The notes: a model not told the origin generated them from the sequence alone. 64,000 bases of DNA from Caballeronia zhejiangensis (GCF_000698575.1 NZ_JFHD01000001.1:1-64000), one strand, 5' to 3'; positions 34,764 to 45,200 are shown, numbered from the stretch's first letter. Program-made: numbers and translations.

Positions 34764-36745
34764 CCGAACACGCCACGTCCCCGCCGCCGCTGCAACGCAC
34801 GCTCGCGATCGGCCGCATCGAACCCGGCAGCGCCGAAGAACGCAAGCTGCGCGAGACATGGGAAACGCCACCGGGATGGCGCGGCTGGCTTTCGACCGTC
34901 GATCATAAAAGCATCGGCTTGCGCTATCTCCTCACCGCGTTTGCGTTTCTGATCGCGGGCGGCATCGAGGCGCTCATCATGCGCGTGCAGCTTGCGCGCC
35001 CGGACTCGACGCTGCTCACGCCCGAGCAATACAACCAGCTCTTCACGATGCACGGCGTGACGATGATCTTCCTTTACGCGTTGCCCGTGCTCTCCGGCTT
35101 CTCCAACTATCTGTGGCCGCTGATACTCGGCGCGCGCGACATGGCGTTTCCGCGCCTGAATGCGCTGTCGTACTGGATCTTTCTTTTCGCCGGACTCTTT
35201 CTGTATGCGAGCTTTCCGTTCGGCGAAGCGCCCAACGCCGGCTGGTTCAACTATGCGCCGCTTGCCGGTCTCACTTACAACACCGGTCCCAACATCGATG
35301 TCTATGCGCTCGGCATGGTGCTGCTCGGCATCTCGACGACAGTCGGCTCGATGAACTTCGTGGTCACGTTCCTGCGCATGCGCGCGCCGGGCATGTCGCT
35401 CGATCGCGTGCCGGTGCTCGTGTGGGGCACGCTCACCGCATCGGGCGGCAACCTGCTTGCAGTGCCATCGGTGAGTCTCGCGTTCTTTCTGTTGTGGCTC
35501 GACCGGCGCATCGGCACGCATTTCTTCGACGTCGTCAACGGCGGCCGCGCGCTGCTCTGGCAGCATCTCTTCTGGATCTTCGCGCATCCGTGGGTGTATG
35601 CCGTGGTGCTGCCCGCGATGGGCATCGTCTCCGATGCGCTCCCGGTCTTCTGCCGCAGGCCGCTGGTCGGCTATCTGCCGGTCGCGCTGTCGACTGTCGC
35701 GACGATGGTCATCGGCTTCGTCGTATGGATCCATCACATGTTCGCGACGGGCATTCCCGCGCTCGCGCTGTCGTTCTTCGGCGCGGCGAGCATGGTGATC
35801 GCGATACCGAGCGCGGTCGCGACGTTCGCATGGATCGCGACGATATGGACGGGACGTCCCGTGTTTCGCGTGCCTTTTCTGTATTTCGCGGGCTTCGTGT
35901 TTCTCTTCGTGATCGGCGGATTGTCGGGCGTGCTCACCGCAGCGGTGCCTTTCGACTGGCAACTCACGGATACCTATTTCGTCGTCGCGCATCTGCATTA
36001 CGTGCTGCTCGGCATCAACGTGTTTCCCGTTATCGGCGGCATCTACTTCTGGTTCCCGAAATTCACCGGGCGCATGATGAGCGAGAGGATCGGGCGCATC
36101 GGCTTCTGGATTCTGTTCACGGGCTTCAATATCGCGTTCTTTCCGATGCACATCGCGGGCTTGCTCGGCATGCCGCGACGCATCTATACGTACGCGCCCG
36201 ACATGGGCTGGAACACGGTCAACATGATTACGTCGATCGGCGCGTTCCTGTTCGCGTTCGGCGTGCTGATCTTCATGTGGGACTTCGTGTACAGCCTGCG
36301 GCGCGGTCCCGTTGCGGGCGATAACCCCTGGGATGCGCCCACGCTCGAATGGGCGACTTCATCGCCGCCGCCGCCGTATAACTTCGCGATCGCGCCGCGC
36401 ATCGCGAGCCGTCATCCGCTATGGGAGGAACGCATTTCCGGCAAGATGCGTTCGCGGCTCGACGAAGGCTACATCCTCGACAAGGGACGCGAGGCGCTCG
36501 GCACCACCGCGCTCGACGGCGATCCCGACGTCATTCTCAAGATGCCGGAAGACTCGTATGCGCCTTTCTGGCTCGGCGTCGCGTCGCTGGTGTTCTTCTC
36601 GGGCCTCGCATTGACCGCATGGTGGCTCGCGGCGCTCGGGTTGATCGGATGCGGCGCGGCCATCGTCGTATGGTTGTGGCCGCGCCGCGAACTCGGCCAG
36701 CGCGACGATACGCCCGAGCCGCACGAAACCGGAGCGACACCATGA
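34760..36745 (+). CDS. coxA: Cytochrome c oxidase subunit I, divergent variant
   Basis: A 661-residue core subunit with about 14 membrane helices, the last ones forming a C-terminal extension. Haem and copper ligands visible: His98 (TMHG), His276, His325-His326 (WIHHMF), His411 and His413 (AHLHY). Tyr280 is retained. The motif that in A1-type oxidases reads HPEVY is HPWVY here, so the glutamate of the D proton channel is replaced by Trp278. It still reads as an O2-reducing oxidase. It overlaps both neighbours by four bases. Confidence 0.93.
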   Translation: MTEHATSPPPLQRTLAIGRIEPGSAEERKLRETWETPPGWRGWLSTVDHKSIGLRYLLTAFAFLIAGGIEALIMRVQLARPDSTLLTPEQYNQLFTMHGVTMIFLYALPVLSGFSNYLWPLILGARDMAFPRLNALSYWIFLFAGLFLYASFPFGEAPNAGWFNYAPLAGLTYNTGPNIDVYALGMVLLGISTTVGSMNFVVTFLRMRAPGMSLDRVPVLVWGTLTASGGNLLAVPSVSLAFFLLWLDRRIGTHFFDVVNGGRALLWQHLFWIFAHPWVYAVVLPAMGIVSDALPVFCRRPLVGYLPVALSTVATMVIGFVVWIHHMFATGIPALALSFFGAASMVIAIPSAVATFAWIATIWTGRPVFRVPFLYFAGFVFLFVIGGLSGVLTAAVPFDWQLTDTYFVVAHLHYVLLGINVFPVIGGIYFWFPKFTGRMMSERIGRIGFWILFTGFNIAFFPMHIAGLLGMPRRIYTYAPDMGWNTVNMITSIGAFLFAFGVLIFMWDFVYSLRRGPVAGDNPWDAPTLEWATSSPPPPYNFAIAPRIASRHPLWEERISGKMRSRLDEGYILDKGREALGTTALDGDPDVILKMPEDSYAPFWLGVASLVFFSGLALTAWWLAALGLIGCGAAIVVWLWPRRELGQRDDTPEPHETGATP

Positions 36746-37356
36746 GCGATTTCGCGGAAGCGTTGCCCGAACGCGCGCGTCTGCCCATCGGCAGTCCGGG
36801 CGAACGCTCGGGCGGATGGTGGGGATGTCTCACGCTCGTCGCGACCGAAGCGGCGCTCTTCGGCTATCTGATCTTCTCGTATCTGTATCTCGCTTCGCAG
36901 ACGACACAACACTGGCCGCCCGAAGGCATGCCGAAGCTCGGCCTCGGCATTGCGAACACCTGCATTTTGTTGTCGAGCAGCGTGTTCGTATGGGCAAGCG
37001 AGCGCTTCGTGCGGCGCGGAAAACGCGGCATGGGCGTGCTGATGCTCGCTATCGCGCTTGCGCTCGGGGCGATCTTCGTCGGCATACAACTCAAGGAATG
37101 GGCCGATCATCCCTACGGCCTGACGACGCATCTCTACGGCTCGCTCTACTTCACGATCACCGGCTTTCACATGATGCATGTGCTCGTCGGCCTCGTCGTG
37201 CTCGCGTTCCTGCTGCTATGGACCGCGCTCGGCTACTTCGACCGGGCGCGTTCGGCGGCGCTGACCATCGGCGGCTTGTATTGGCATTTCGTCGATGTCG
37301 TATGGCTCTTCATCTTCGCGACGCTGTATCTGTCGCCCTACGTGCTGGCGAAATGA
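36742..37356 (+). CDS. coxC: Cytochrome c oxidase subunit III
   Basis: A 204-residue membrane protein with five or more helices. Family motifs: SPGERSGGWWGC, TLVATEAALFGYLIFSYLYL and the histidine-rich FHMMHVLVGL and YWHFVDVVWLF. It stabilises subunit I. The ATG overlaps the coxA stop by four bases. It is followed 1 bp later by a small membrane gene. Confidence 0.93.
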   Translation: MSDFAEALPERARLPIGSPGERSGGWWGCLTLVATEAALFGYLIFSYLYLASQTTQHWPPEGMPKLGLGIANTCILLSSSVFVWASERFVRRGKRGMGVLMLAIALALGAIFVGIQLKEWADHPYGLTTHLYGSLYFTITGFHMMHVLVGLVVLAFLLLWTALGYFDRARSAALTIGGLYWHFVDVVWLFIFATLYLSPYVLAK

Positions 37357-37357
37357 A

Positions 37358-37795
37358 ATGAACGACGCATCGCCCATCGACGAAAAGCGGCATCCCGTGC
37401 GTCCGGGCGGCATGGCGCTCGCGATCGGTCTCCTGCTCGCACCCGCCGCGTGGATGACGCAGACGACGCTCGCGCAGACCATCGCCGCGTGGGGCTGCTT
37501 CCCGCATGAGCGTCCGGTGAACGCGCCCGCGATGCCTTGGCTCGAGCACGGCATCGTGCTGCTGGCGCTGGTCGCGTTGCTGCTGGGCGTCGCGGGCGGC
37601 GTCGTCGCGTGGCGCAACTGGCGGCGTACGGGCGAGCTTGCATCGACGCTGAAAGAGCATGGAACGATCGACAGACATGCGGCCCGCGATGCGTTCATCG
37701 CGCGGGCGGGGGCGCTCGCGAGCGCGCTCTTCGTGTTCGCGCTGATCGCGACGGATCTCGCGTGGCTGCTCGTGTCGCCATGTGGAGGACGCTGA
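37358..37795 (+). CDS. Oxidase-associated integral membrane protein
   Basis: A 145-residue protein with three clear hydrophobic segments (about 18-40, 65-85, 118-140) and a Pro/Ala-rich loop. No family recognised. It is the fourth gene in the oxidase operon, one base after coxC and two bases before the cytochrome c gene, so it probably acts as an accessory subunit or assembly factor. It lacks the cysteine pairs expected of copper chaperones. Confidence 0.7.
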   Translation: MNDASPIDEKRHPVRPGGMALAIGLLLAPAAWMTQTTLAQTIAAWGCFPHERPVNAPAMPWLEHGIVLLALVALLLGVAGGVVAWRNWRRTGELASTLKEHGTIDRHAARDAFIARAGALASALFVFALIATDLAWLLVSPCGGR

Positions 37796-37797
37796 TC

Positions 37798-39102
37798 GTG
37801 ACGACGTTCGGACGCCGCGCGCTCTTCTGCGCTTTCACGCTGATCGCATCGATGCCGCTCGCTCGCGGACAGACGCCCGATCTCGTCACGCGCGGCGCGT
37901 ATCTCGCGAAGGCCGCCGATTGCGCCGGCTGTCATACCGCGCCGCCCGCGCCCGGCAAACCGCAGCCGCATCCGTTCGCGGGCGGCCTGCCGATGGGCTC
38001 GCCCTTCGGCACGATCTGGTCGAGTAACATCACGCCGGACCCGCAACATGGCATCGGGCGTTATAGCTACGAGGACTTCGCGCGCGCGTTGCGTGAAGGC
38101 GTCGCGCCGGGCGGCAAGCATCTTTATCCGGCGATGCCTTATCCATCGTTCTCGAAGGTCAGCGACGGCGACATGCGCGCGCTCTATGCGTATTTCATGC
38201 ACGGCGTGGAACCCGTCGCGCAAGCCGCGCCCGAAACGCATCTGCCGTTTCCGTTCAGCCAGCGCTGGGCGCTCGTCTTCTGGAATCTCGCCTTCAGGCC
38301 GACGGAACCGTTCACGCCCGATCCGAAGCGCGAAGCGCAATGGAATCGCGGCGCCTATCTCGTGCAATCGCTCGGGCACTGCGGCGCGTGCCATACGCCG
38401 CGCGGACCTGCCTATAACGAACGCGGCTATACCGAATCGTCGCGGACGTATCTCACGGGCGGCACCAACGATCACTGGTACGCGCCGAACCTGACCGGCG
38501 TATCGGGCGCGGGACTGGGCCGCATTGCACCCGACGACATCGCCGCGTTTCTCAAGACGGGGCACGGCGCGGGTCTCGCCACCTTCGGCAGCATGGTGCA
38601 GGTGGTCGAAGACAGCACGCAATATCTCGACGATCAGGATCTGCTCGCGATCGCGTCCTATCTGAAGAGCCTGCCGGCGAACGGAAACGGCGGCACCTAC
38701 GATGCGCGCTCGCGCGCGGCGCAACAGAGCGTGGCCGCATTGCGCACCGGCGACGACGAGCGTCCCGGCGCGGGTCTCTATCAAAGCGCATGCGCGCGCT
38801 GTCACAAGAGCGACGGCGCGGGTGAAGCGTTCAAGTATCCGCGGCTTGCGGGCAATCCGGCCGTGCTGTCGGAGAAGCCCGATTCGCTCGTGCGGATGGT
38901 GCTGCAGGGCGGCAACGCGCCATCCACGGAACATGGGCCGCAGCCGAAGAAGATGCCCGCGTTCGCCGACAAGCTCACCGATACGGAAATCGCCCGCGTG
39001 CTGACCTTCGTCCGCTCGGCATGGGGCAACGATGCTTCGCCTGTCACGACGCGCGACGTGCGCAGCATGCGCGATGCGGTCTCGAAGCGCGCGCAACCTT
39101 GA
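37798..39102 (+). CDS. Three-haem membrane-bound cytochrome c (alcohol-dehydrogenase subunit type)
   Basis: A 434-residue exported protein with a signal peptide and three c-type haem sites (CAGCH, CGACH, CARCH), the architecture of the cytochrome subunit of quinoprotein alcohol and gluconate dehydrogenases. It would transfer electrons between a dehydrogenase or quinol and the oxidase. Start chosen as GTG at 37798, which has GGAGG nine bases upstream; an ATG at 37780 (MWRTL) overlaps the upstream gene. It is last in the oxidase operon. No dehydrogenase partner gene adjoins it. Confidence 0.87.
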   Translation: MTTFGRRALFCAFTLIASMPLARGQTPDLVTRGAYLAKAADCAGCHTAPPAPGKPQPHPFAGGLPMGSPFGTIWSSNITPDPQHGIGRYSYEDFARALREGVAPGGKHLYPAMPYPSFSKVSDGDMRALYAYFMHGVEPVAQAAPETHLPFPFSQRWALVFWNLAFRPTEPFTPDPKREAQWNRGAYLVQSLGHCGACHTPRGPAYNERGYTESSRTYLTGGTNDHWYAPNLTGVSGAGLGRIAPDDIAAFLKTGHGAGLATFGSMVQVVEDSTQYLDDQDLLAIASYLKSLPANGNGGTYDARSRAAQQSVAALRTGDDERPGAGLYQSACARCHKSDGAGEAFKYPRLAGNPAVLSEKPDSLVRMVLQGGNAPSTEHGPQPKKMPAFADKLTDTEIARVLTFVRSAWGNDASPVTTRDVRSMRDAVSKRAQP

Positions 39103-39206
39103 ATTGACGAAGCGAAAGTGACCGATTCACTGCGCCGCATCGGCGATTCGCGGCGCGTTGTACCATGGTTGACTGGACAAAATTTCCTACTACGCGAACG
39201 TCCGCC

Positions 39207-39431
39207 ATGGCCAACACCAAAGCTTTAGAGGAACTCGCGCGTCTTGACCTGCATATCGAGAATTGCGGGCGGCGCATCGTCGAGCAGACGGAACGCCTCG
39301 AATCGCTCCGACAGTGCGGATGGAACACCGACGACTCGGAAAGCCTGTTGCGCAATCTCATCACCAGCCTGCGCGCGCTCGATCAGCTTCGCAAGACCGT
39401 GGTCAAGGAAGTCGACGAAGCGGACCACTGA
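39207..39431 (+). CDS. Small coiled-coil-like hypothetical protein
   Basis: A 74-residue charged helical protein with heptad-like spacing (LDLHIENCGRRIVEQTERLESLRQ). It aligns by eye with the product of 40924-41160 over about 60 residues, including the GxxT and LL pattern before a second helix. The start may be the ATG at 39207 or the one at 39165. No clear ribosome-binding site was seen for either. Function unknown. Confidence 0.6.
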   Translation: MANTKALEELARLDLHIENCGRRIVEQTERLESLRQCGWNTDDSESLLRNLITSLRALDQLRKTVVKEVDEADH

Positions 39432-39652
39432 TCGCCATTTCCGCGCGGATTCCGCACGCCGTGTTTCGATTCCTGGAACGCTCGATGCTGACACGACCGC
39501 ATGACCGCGCATGCGGTCGTCTTTCTAACCAGCACCGGAGTCGTGAATGAAAACACTCGTCAATGAAAGAGCGCGCAGCGCCGCTCGTACAGGCGCCCTC
39601 AGGGAAAGCCGGGCCACGGTCGTTCTTGAAGCGGCAGCGTAAGGAGCACGAC

Positions 39653-40528
39653 ATGAGCAATGCCACCGATAGCGGATACCCACGCCCGCCGATGCCGGCG
39701 CAACAGCAGGACAATCGCCCGGGACTCACCGGCCCGATGGACCCGCCGCCCGATCACGGCGAATCGAGCTACAAGGGCAGCAACCGGCTCGCCGGCAAAG
39801 TCGCGCTCATCACGGGCGCGGACAGCGGCATCGGCCGCGCGGTGGCGATCGCCTATGCGCGCGAAGGCGCGGACGTCGCCATCTCCTATCTCAACGAGCA
39901 TGACGACGCCGAGGAAACGAAGCGCTGGGTCGAGAAAGCCGGACGCCGCGCGCTGCTTCTGCCCGGCGATATCACGGATCGCGAGCATTGCAAGCAGATC
40001 GTCGCGAAGACGGCCAAAACGTTCGGGCGCATCGACGTGCTCGTGAACAACGCGGCGTATCAGGCGACTTACGACAAGCTCGAAGACATCAGCGACGACG
40101 AATGGGACAAGACCTATTCGACGAATATCGGCGCGATGTTCCGCATCACGAAGGCCGCGCTCGCGCATATGAAAGAAGGCAGTTCGATCGTCAACACGAC
40201 GTCCGTCAATGCCGATGCGCCGAATCCCGGACTGATCGCGTATGCGAGCACGAAGGGCGCGATCCAGAACTTCACGGGCGGGCTTGCGCAACTGCTGGCC
40301 GAGCGCGGCATACGCGCGAACTGCGTGGCGCCGGGGCCGATCTGGACGCCGCTGATTCCATCGACGATGCCGCCTTCGAGCGTCGAGAACTTCGGCAAGC
40401 AGGTGCCGATGAAGCGCCCCGGACAGCCTGCGGAACTCGCGGCGCCTTATGTGATGCTGGCATCGGACGAGGCGAGCTACATATCGGGCGCGACCATCGC
40501 GGTAACGGGCGGCAAGCCGATTATTTAG
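39653..40528 (+). CDS. Short-chain dehydrogenase/reductase
   Basis: A 291-residue SDR of the YghA/stress-protein type, with a Pro-rich N-terminal extension (residues 10-40) before the NAD(P) motif TGADSGIG (54-61). Catalytic Tyr197 and Lys201 (YASTK) and NNAA at 132-135 are present. AAGGAG lies seven bases before the ATG. It ends with a strong hairpin 40 bp downstream. Substrate unknown. Confidence 0.9.
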   Translation: MSNATDSGYPRPPMPAQQQDNRPGLTGPMDPPPDHGESSYKGSNRLAGKVALITGADSGIGRAVAIAYAREGADVAISYLNEHDDAEETKRWVEKAGRRALLLPGDITDREHCKQIVAKTAKTFGRIDVLVNNAAYQATYDKLEDISDDEWDKTYSTNIGAMFRITKAALAHMKEGSSIVNTTSVNADAPNPGLIAYASTKGAIQNFTGGLAQLLAERGIRANCVAPGPIWTPLIPSTMPPSSVENFGKQVPMKRPGQPAELAAPYVMLASDEASYISGATIAVTGGKPII

Positions 40529-40569
40529 CGCGGCCGGGGCACAGCGAATGCTGTATTGAAAGCATGAAA

Positions 40570-40595
40570 GGCTTCGCGCAAACCCGCGCGAAGCC
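40570..40595 (+). terminator. Hairpin after the SDR gene
   Basis: Perfect 10-bp stem GGCTTCGCGC / GCGCGAAGCC with a six-base loop, 42 bp after the SDR stop. No U-tract follows, so it is a probable but not certain terminator. Confidence 0.6.
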
Positions 40596-40628
40596 AATGA
40601 CAAGAGCGGGCGATGAGCCCGAACAATC

Positions 40629-40970
40629 ATGCAATCCGACATGTTGAAGCTGGCCCGTGAATCCGGAATGACCGTTCTGCTCGACGGCAGGATCGGACAG
40701 CAGGCGTACATGAGCGTCAGCGGATCGGCGGATGCGCTGCAAAAATTCGCTCACGACGCGCACGCTTCGCTATCCAGGGAGCCGCGACGCAAGGCACGCG
40801 CGGCACGCTCGCCCAGCCTCAATTCGCTCGTCATGGCGCGTATGCGCGAGTGCATCGCCGCACGCGCGTTTCGCGGCGTCGGCACGCTGCATCGCCGCCG
40901 GCAGACCCCGCGCGGAGCACGTCCTACGTTAAGATCCCGCTCTTCCACTGCGCGATGCGAGCCACAATGA
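40629..40970 (+). CDS. Hypothetical small protein
   Basis: A 113-codon frame. Its first 45 residues look like a genuine small domain (ARESGMTVLLDGRIGQQAYM), while the rest is Arg/Ala-rich and partly antisense to the helical gene ending at 40924. A second in-frame ATG is at 40641. The real product may be shorter. No family recognised. Confidence 0.4.
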   Translation: MQSDMLKLARESGMTVLLDGRIGQQAYMSVSGSADALQKFAHDAHASLSREPRRKARAARSPSLNSLVMARMRECIAARAFRGVGTLHRRRQTPRGARPTLRSRSSTARCEPQ

Positions 40971-41160
40971 GCGAGCGATGCTGCATCATGGCCGTCAGCG
41001 TGTCTTCGAGCGTGCTGAGCAGCCTGACCGCATCCGTCGTGTCGTGTCCGCCGGAGCGCAGTTGCTCGATGATCTTGCGCTGACGCTCGATGCGTTCCTT
41101 GCCTTCGTTGATATCGCGATCAGCCTGGACAAGCGCCAGGCTCTCCGCTTCGAGATCCAT
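40924..41160 (-). CDS. Small coiled-coil-like protein, distal gene of the CheB/CheR operon
   Basis: A 78-residue charged helical protein with heptad-like runs (SLALVQADRDINEGKERIERQ, then TLEDTLTAMMQHRSLIVARIAQ). GGAGG lies six bases before the ATG. It starts 26 bp after the CheB-like gene on the same strand, so it is probably cotranscribed with the signalling proteins. It aligns with the product of 39207-39431, suggesting paralogy. Function unknown. Confidence 0.7.
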   Translation of the reverse strand: MDLEAESLALVQADRDINEGKERIERQRKIIEQLRSGGHDTTDAVRLLSTLEDTLTAMMQHRSLIVARIAQWKSGILT

Positions 41161-41186
41161 TCGATCCTCCGTTTCCCGTCAGTTCG

Positions 41187-42191
41187 TCAGTTCGCGGATG
41201 AAGATGCTGTCTGCACCGCTTCGCGCAACAATTCGACGAGACGTTCCGCTTCGTCGATGCGCGCCTGCTCGATTTTTATCTGATCTTCATTGCCCGACCG
41301 CTCCGCCCAGCGCTGCCGCTCTTTCGCAAAGATGACGCGCTCGTGCACCGCGCGCATGGCCGACCAGATCGCCGTCTCCGAACGCGCTTCGATGCCCTCC
41401 TCCAGCGACAGCCCGGTGAACGCATGTCCGGTATGGCAGCGATAGCGCATCGGATGATCGTCCTTGATGCGCCACAGCGCGCCGCCGCAATCGGGACATG
41501 TCAGCGCCGACCGCTCGCCGACTTCGTCGAGCGAATCGATATCCGACAGGCGGCTGGCTGCGAGGCGAGCCTCTTTCTCGAACACGTTCTTGTTCATCTG
41601 CGCTCCCTCGGAAGCTTCGTCGGACGACATCCCGTGCACCGCCGCCTGAATGCACCGCGAGAGTTCGCGCTCGACACACAGCAAGTCGGCGCCGCACGAT
41701 TCGAGTGCGGCACGCGGCATGCTCGGCGCTTCGCAATCGTCCGGATTCTGCACGATGGCGAAACCGCGTTGGGCGCGGATGTTGGCGAGACCGGCGGCGC
41801 CATCGTCGAGATCGCCGCTCATCACGACGCCGACGACACGCGCCCCGTATTCCATCGCGGCACTGCGAAACAGCGGATCGGCGGCGGGCCGCGAGAAGTT
41901 TTCCTTCGCACCCTCGCTGAGCCACACGCGCCCTTTCGACAACACGAGATGCCGGTCCGGCGGCGCTACACGGATGGTTCCATGTTCGACCTTTTCGCCA
42001 TGCGTTGCATAACGCGCGATCAACCGTCCCCAACTCGTGAGCAGGTCCGGCAGCATGCTGGCGTGACGGCCGATATGCAGCACGACGAACACCGCAGCCG
42101 GAAGATCGGCGGGAAGCGCGCTAACGAGCGCCCTAAGTCCCTGAAAACCGCCTCTCGATGCACCGATCACCACGATGTCCCGTTCAGCCAT
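41187..42191 (-). CDS. CheB-like protein-glutamate methylesterase with zinc-finger C-terminus
   Basis: A 334-residue cytoplasmic enzyme. Residues 1-190 form a CheB-type methylesterase without a receiver, with catalytic Ser12 (GASRGG), His39 and Asp130 (DLDDGAAGL). The C-terminal third has CPDCGG...CHTGH, which looks like a zinc-binding motif and is not part of standard CheB, followed by a long helix. AGGAGG lies six bases before the ATG. It is the second gene of the operon. Targets may be receptor methyl esters or another glutamate ester. Confidence 0.85.
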   Translation of the reverse strand: MAERDIVVIGASRGGFQGLRALVSALPADLPAAVFVVLHIGRHASMLPDLLTSWGRLIARYATHGEKVEHGTIRVAPPDRHLVLSKGRVWLSEGAKENFSRPAADPLFRSAAMEYGARVVGVVMSGDLDDGAAGLANIRAQRGFAIVQNPDDCEAPSMPRAALESCGADLLCVERELSRCIQAAVHGMSSDEASEGAQMNKNVFEKEARLAASRLSDIDSLDEVGERSALTCPDCGGALWRIKDDHPMRYRCHTGHAFTGLSLEEGIEARSETAIWSAMRAVHERVIFAKERQRWAERSGNEDQIKIEQARIDEAERLVELLREAVQTASSSAN

Positions 42192-42241
42192 AGCGCCTCC
42201 TGTCTGATCTGGGAAGCAATCGGCGGACCGGCGCCGGTGCT

Positions 42242-45200
42242 TCAGCCGCCGCGCTCCTTCTCGCGCCCCGGCTCGAGCAATACATCGAGTGTATGAAGCA
42301 GCTCCGAAAAATCAACCGGCTTGGTCAGATGCGCGTCGAAGCCCGCCTGACGGGCCGCGCGCTTATCCTCGTCGCGGCCGAACCCCGTCAGTGCGATCGC
42401 CTTCACATCCGCGAGCGTCGTGTCTGCGCGCACGCGCCTGATGAACGTGTAGCCGTCGATGCCGGGCAACTGGATATCCGATATCACCGCATCCACGGAA
42501 CCCTTGCCGAGCAGTTCGAGACCCTGCTCGGCGCTCGATGCGATCTGCACCGACGCCTGCTCGAGCTCGAGCAGCGCGGCGAACGATGCGGTCGCTTCGA
42601 CGTCGTTGTCGACGAGCAAAAGGCGCGCGCCGCTGACGGGCCGCGCGCGGTCCTCGCTGCGCGGCGGCACGGCCTGTTGCGTCGCGGCGGCGGGCAGCCA
42701 GACCGAGACCGTCGTGCCGCGGCCGAGGCCATCGGAACGCGCCTCGATGCGCCCGCCGTGCATGTCGACGAGCTGCTTCGCGAGTGCAAGGCCGATGCCG
42801 AGCCCGGACGATGTCGGATTGCGCCCGCCTTGCCGGTACATGTCGAAGATATGCGGCAGCGCGGACGCCTCGATGCCCTGCCCGGTATCCACGACATCGA
42901 TACGCACCATGCCGCCGTCGCGCGCGATCCGCAGATCGACGGAACCGCCGCGATCCGTGAACTTCAGCGCATTGGAAACGAGGTTCCAGAGAATCTGCTC
43001 GCAACGCACAGAATCGGCGAATGCGTAGATCGGCTCCGCGCGATTGCTCGCGAGCAGCGCGATTCCACGTTGCACGGCTTCCGTTTCGGCGACATCCGCG
43101 ATGCGCGCGAGTACGCCCGCGACATCCACCGGCGCGATGCTCAGCGCGAGCTTGCCGGTGCGAACGCGCGAAAGATCCAGCAGATCGTCGATGATCTGCG
43201 CCTGCCCGCGCACCGCGCGGCGGATCGAATCGGCGGTTTCCTGCACCACTTCGATACCGCGCGTTTCCGGCAGGCGCGGCAGGATTTCCGCCTTCATGCC
43301 GATGAGATTCAGCGGATGCTTGAGTTCGTGCGACAGCATCGCGATGAAGTCGTCCTTCAACTGGTTCGACAGCGACGCCTTCTCGCGCTCGGCGTGCTCG
43401 TGCGCGAGCGCTTCGCGGTTGGCGTCCTCGCGCATTTTGCGCTCGGTCAGATCGCGCGCGATCTTCGCGTAACCCGTGAACGACGGATCGGAGATCGGCG
43501 TCACCACGCCGCTGCAATACACGCGGCGTTCGTCGCGCGTGATGTGCCAGCGTTCGTCGTCGGCGCGTCCGTCGCGTTCCGCGAGTTCGCGCTCGTTCGC
43601 CGGCACGTTCGCCGCGCGGTCTTCGGGCGAGTAGATGAGCGAGATGTTCCTCCCGACGACTTCCTTCTCCGAGAAGCCGAAGATGCGCTCCGCGCCCGCG
43701 TTCCAGGTGACGATCGTGCCGTTCGGATCCTGCACGATGATCGCGTAGTCGGCGGTCGATTGCGCGACGAGCCGCAGACGCTCTTCGCCGATGCGCGCCG
43801 TCTCTTCGGCCACATGCCGCGCCGTGACGTCGATGAGCGTGAGCACCGCGCCGTCGATGCGGTCATCGGCCGTGCGGTACGGCAAGAGGCGCATCAGATA
43901 CCATTTGCCGTCGTGGCTCTCGACTTCGCGCTCGATGAGCTTGAGCGTATCGAAAGCCTGCTTCACGTCGTCCGCGAGCGAGGAATAGCGCAGCGAATGC
44001 GTGATGTCGAAGAGCGAGCGGCCGATATCGACGTCGATCAGCTTGAACACGCGCGTCGCGCTCGTCGTAAAGCGCTTGACGCGAATCTGCTTGTCGACGA
44101 ACACCGTGGCGATTTCCGTCGCCGCGATGATGTTCTGCAGGTCGTCGTTCGCCTTCGCCGTGTCCTCGACGCGCGCCTGCAATTCGGCGTTGACCGTGGT
44201 CAGTTCCTCGTTCACCGATTGCAGTTCTTCCTTGCTGCTTTCGAGCTCTTCGGTCGCCGAGCGCAGCTCTTCGTTGATCGCCTGCAATTCCTCGTTCGAC
44301 GCCTTCAGTTCCTCGACGGTCGTCTCATGCTGCTCGATCGTCGTCGCGAGTTGCTCGCGCGTGTGCTGCAGTTCGCGTTCCAGTTGCAACAAGAGCGGAT
44401 CCTGGCCGCGTTGCTCGGGCAGTCCTTCGTCGGCCATGTGCTCTTGCACCTCGTCGAACAATACGAGGAAAAAGTCGGCGTTCACGCCGGTGTCATGAAA
44501 TGGACGCACCGTCATGTTGACCCAGACGGCGCGGCCGTCCTGAGTCAGCTTGACGCGCCGCGCCTCGACGCTGCCGCCCGTCTGATGCGCGCGAAAGAGC
44601 GTCGTGCGCAGGTCGAGCCGCAACTCGGGCAGCACGAGCGCCATGATGTTTGAGGACAATTCGCCGCCGCCGTGCCGCAGGAATCGCCCGGCCGTCGTGG
44701 ACAGATGCACGATGTTCGAATCGCGATCGACAACGACGCTAGGCGGCGCATATTCTTCCAGCACGCGCTGATGCAGCGCCGCGAAGGAGAAGCTGCGGCG
44801 CTCCGGCGTTTCGGGCCCGGCGGCCATGCTCACCGGCGCGGCGGTCGTCATCAGCTCTTCGCGCGGCCCGATGTTCGTGGGGCCGAGCGAAGGAAACGAG
44901 ACCGGCGGCTTCACGCGGTTCAGCACGGTGCGCGCGCGATAGATGCGGCTCTTCTTGTCCACGATGGTGAAAAGATCGTCGGCGGTATCGGCGGATTCGG
45001 CCGTGCCGAGAAAGAGATAACCGCCCGCCCGCAGCGCGAAGTGAAAGAGCTCGAGCACTTGCCGCTGCACCGCGCGATCGAGATAGATCAGCACGTTGCG
45101 GCAGGAGATCAGATCGAGATGCGAAAACGGCGGATCGCGCAGCAGGCTGTGCGCGGCGAACAGAATGCGCTCGCGCACCGATTTGACGATCTGGTAGCGT

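Noticed and set aside
34742..36151. A 469-codon minus-strand open frame opposite coxA
   Set aside because: Antisense to transmembrane helices; charged, repetitive composition without family match.
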